Shown here piece by piece: positions 50,361-51,566 of a stretch of DNA of 51,566 bases. The translations under genes were made by a program, and so were the position numbers. The DNA comes from Tieghemiomyces parasiticus. Lineage: Eukaryota; Kickxellomycota; Dimargaritomycetes; Dimargaritales; Dimargaritaceae. The stretch lies in assembly GCA_027575765.1 (NCBI GenBank), contig JANBPT010000243.1:1-51566 (forward strand), in the 5' to 3' direction. Under the pieces are notes generated by a model. That model was not told the DNA's origin. It was given only the letters and a program-made list of their open reading frames with translations, and made no database searches. Within the stretch, counting starts at the first letter, position 1. Every line of letters starts with the position of its first letter.

Positions 50361-51566
50361 ATGACGACCGCTCCCCACGAACCCGCCGGGGCTGCGTCGC
50401 CCGAACAGTCATCTGAGGCCATGCCGGAGGCCCCTGGCATACCGCCCGCCGCTAAATCTCCAGACCTGGCGGATACGGACGCGCTGGCACGCCCCATGCC
50501 GTCCCTGACGACTCCGACGACCCCTCAGCTGGCAGAGCCGTCTGGACCCGACGAGCCAACTGCCACCGCGGAATCCGGACCACCTGGTTCGGAATCAGAA
50601 GCGACCCCTGTTGTGGCGACGAGTCCCTCCTCGCACAAGGAGGCAGAGCCGCCTGCCCCCCACGAATCGACGCCACCCGCGCCCTCGGAACCTATCCCAC
50701 CAGCACCCGCCCAGGCGGCACCTGCATCGCCCGCCTCCCACGACGCTCCGTCCGCCGTGCTGACGGAAGTGGCGGCCGAGGTGGTGCTGACCGGTAAGTT
50801 GCCAGTATTTTACAGGCTGCAGGATCATAAATCCACCATACAAACCGGGCTGACCGATCTGCTGTCCCGTACTGCAACCACTCCCTCTTCTACCAATGTC
50901 CCCTGATCATCAGAGGCGCAGAAGCGGCTTTGCCGCATCGCCGAGACCAGCGATACCGAGTAAGTAGACTGCCTGACTATGATTGGACCTACCGTCGAGC
51001 ACCCACGGTTCGCGTCTAACTCTTCAACATTGCCCGTCATATCACTCTGTCACCTCTGGTTAAGCTCTGAAAACTGGCAGGAACTGCGCGACCTGATCGC
51101 TCACGAAATGCATACGGTAAGTGGACCAAGGCTGGGGGGGGGATTGCTGCTTTGGGGTACGTGGCTAGCAGACATGCAATCGACACATGTCCCCGGTTTT
51201 TTGGTCACCCGCTGGCCCCGCGCTGTATACGACCCGTACAGTAAACCCATCAGCTCTGGCCCGACCTCTCACTTATGAAGACCGGCCTCGTGCCCATTTC
51301 CCTCACCTCCCTCCGAACACCTAGATACTGGCCGCCAAGATCGCCGCACTGGGCCCGTCGTCCGGGCCGGAGGGCGAAAAGATGCGCGAGCAGGTAGCAG
51401 CTCACGAGCGGCGGTTGACAGCCCTACTGGTAGAATTCCCAGACCCACCGTTCACCATCCAGCGCATCTGCGAATTGACGACGGTCCACTCCCATCAGTA
51501 CCGCACGCCATCCAAATACCTACGAGCCTTGGAGAAGGTCATCCTGGTCACGTCTACCGTCGACCA
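50361..51566 (+). CDS. PPP4R2: PPP4R2-like protein phosphatase 4 regulatory subunit (5' part)
   Basis: Regulatory subunit R2 of protein phosphatase 4, nuclear/centrosomal, linked in animals to DNA-damage recovery (gamma-H2AX and RPA dephosphorylation). Exons 50361-50793, 50914-50959, 51065-51116 and 51325 to the window end (cut). Splicing gives EAQKRLCRIAETSDT, then SENWQELRDLIAHEMHT, then ILAAKIAALG. The best mark is PPFTIQRICEL followed by YRTPSKYLRALEKVILVTSTV, which closely follows the PPP4R2 core (PFTIQRLCEL with a KFLR-x-VEK block). The first exon codes about 140 residues of Pro/Ala/Ser/Glu-rich disorder ahead of the core; in animals the disordered part lies after it. The 51065 acceptor uses a weak TTAAG; it is chosen because the nearer CAG would hit a stop. 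The 3' end lies outside the window. Confidence 0.82.

Noticed and set aside
1..51566. CRISPR arrays, bacterial operons, riboswitches
   Set aside because: The DNA is eukaryotic with spliceosomal introns; no direct-repeat/spacer array was seen.

Overview
This window is nuclear DNA of a fungus. The evidence is compact genes with short GT-AG introns (mostly 105-200 bp), a Ste11/Byr2-type MAPKKK, a Num1/ApsA-type cortical PH protein, an Sso1-type syntaxin and a fungal PG/PI-transfer-type ML protein. Host DNA is GC-rich and CpG-rich. Two genes look like homologues of FAAP24 and FIRRM (C1orf112/FLIP), DNA-repair factors to my knowledge missing from the model yeasts, so I lean to an early-diverging (non-Dikarya) lineage. 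No species can be named from sequence alone.

Layout. Positions 1-9282 are repeat territory: a purine tract, an unassigned degraded stretch, a Ty3/gypsy LTR retrotransposon (684-6616) bounded by a 4-bp duplication, and about 2.7 kb of A+T-richer, CpG-poor DNA without genes. From 9283 on it is ordinary gene space: MAPKKK (-), aquaglyceroporin (+), RKI1 (-), PAF1 (+), FAAP24-like (-), NUM1-like (-), SSO1-like syntaxin (-), a hypothetical protein with a possible Ig-like C-terminus (+), a five-CCCH zinc-finger protein (-), a secreted ML-domain lipid-transfer protein (+), FIRRM-like (+, seven exons), an oligopeptidase-B-like protein that seems to have lost its catalytic residues (-), a PPR-type protein (-), and the 5' part of a PPP4R2-like gene (+) cut by the window end. 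Exons were joined by hand from splice signals, reading phase and family resemblance.

How the genes relate. They are not an operon or an obvious metabolic cluster. Themes are signalling and polarity (MAPKKK, NUM1-like, syntaxin), transcription/RNA (PAF1, CCCH protein), sugar and glycerol metabolism (RKI1, aquaglyceroporin) and genome maintenance (FAAP24-like, FIRRM-like, PPP4R2-like). RKI1 and PAF1 share a roughly 0.5-kb divergent promoter region.

The most interesting observations are: (1) the two retrotransposon LTRs differ almost only at CpG-derived sites, and the element carries stop codons and lost catalytic residues of the same mutation type, suggesting cytosine methylation followed by deamination; (2) a 14-nt perfect complement between the predicted transcript start in the LTR and the site just after the LTR, the mark of Tf1-style self-priming; (3) fungal FAAP24-like and FIRRM-like genes; (4) a probable pseudoenzyme of the prolyl oligopeptidase family; (5) an exact 108-bp tandem repeat, with a 12-residue sub-period, in the NUM1-like protein.
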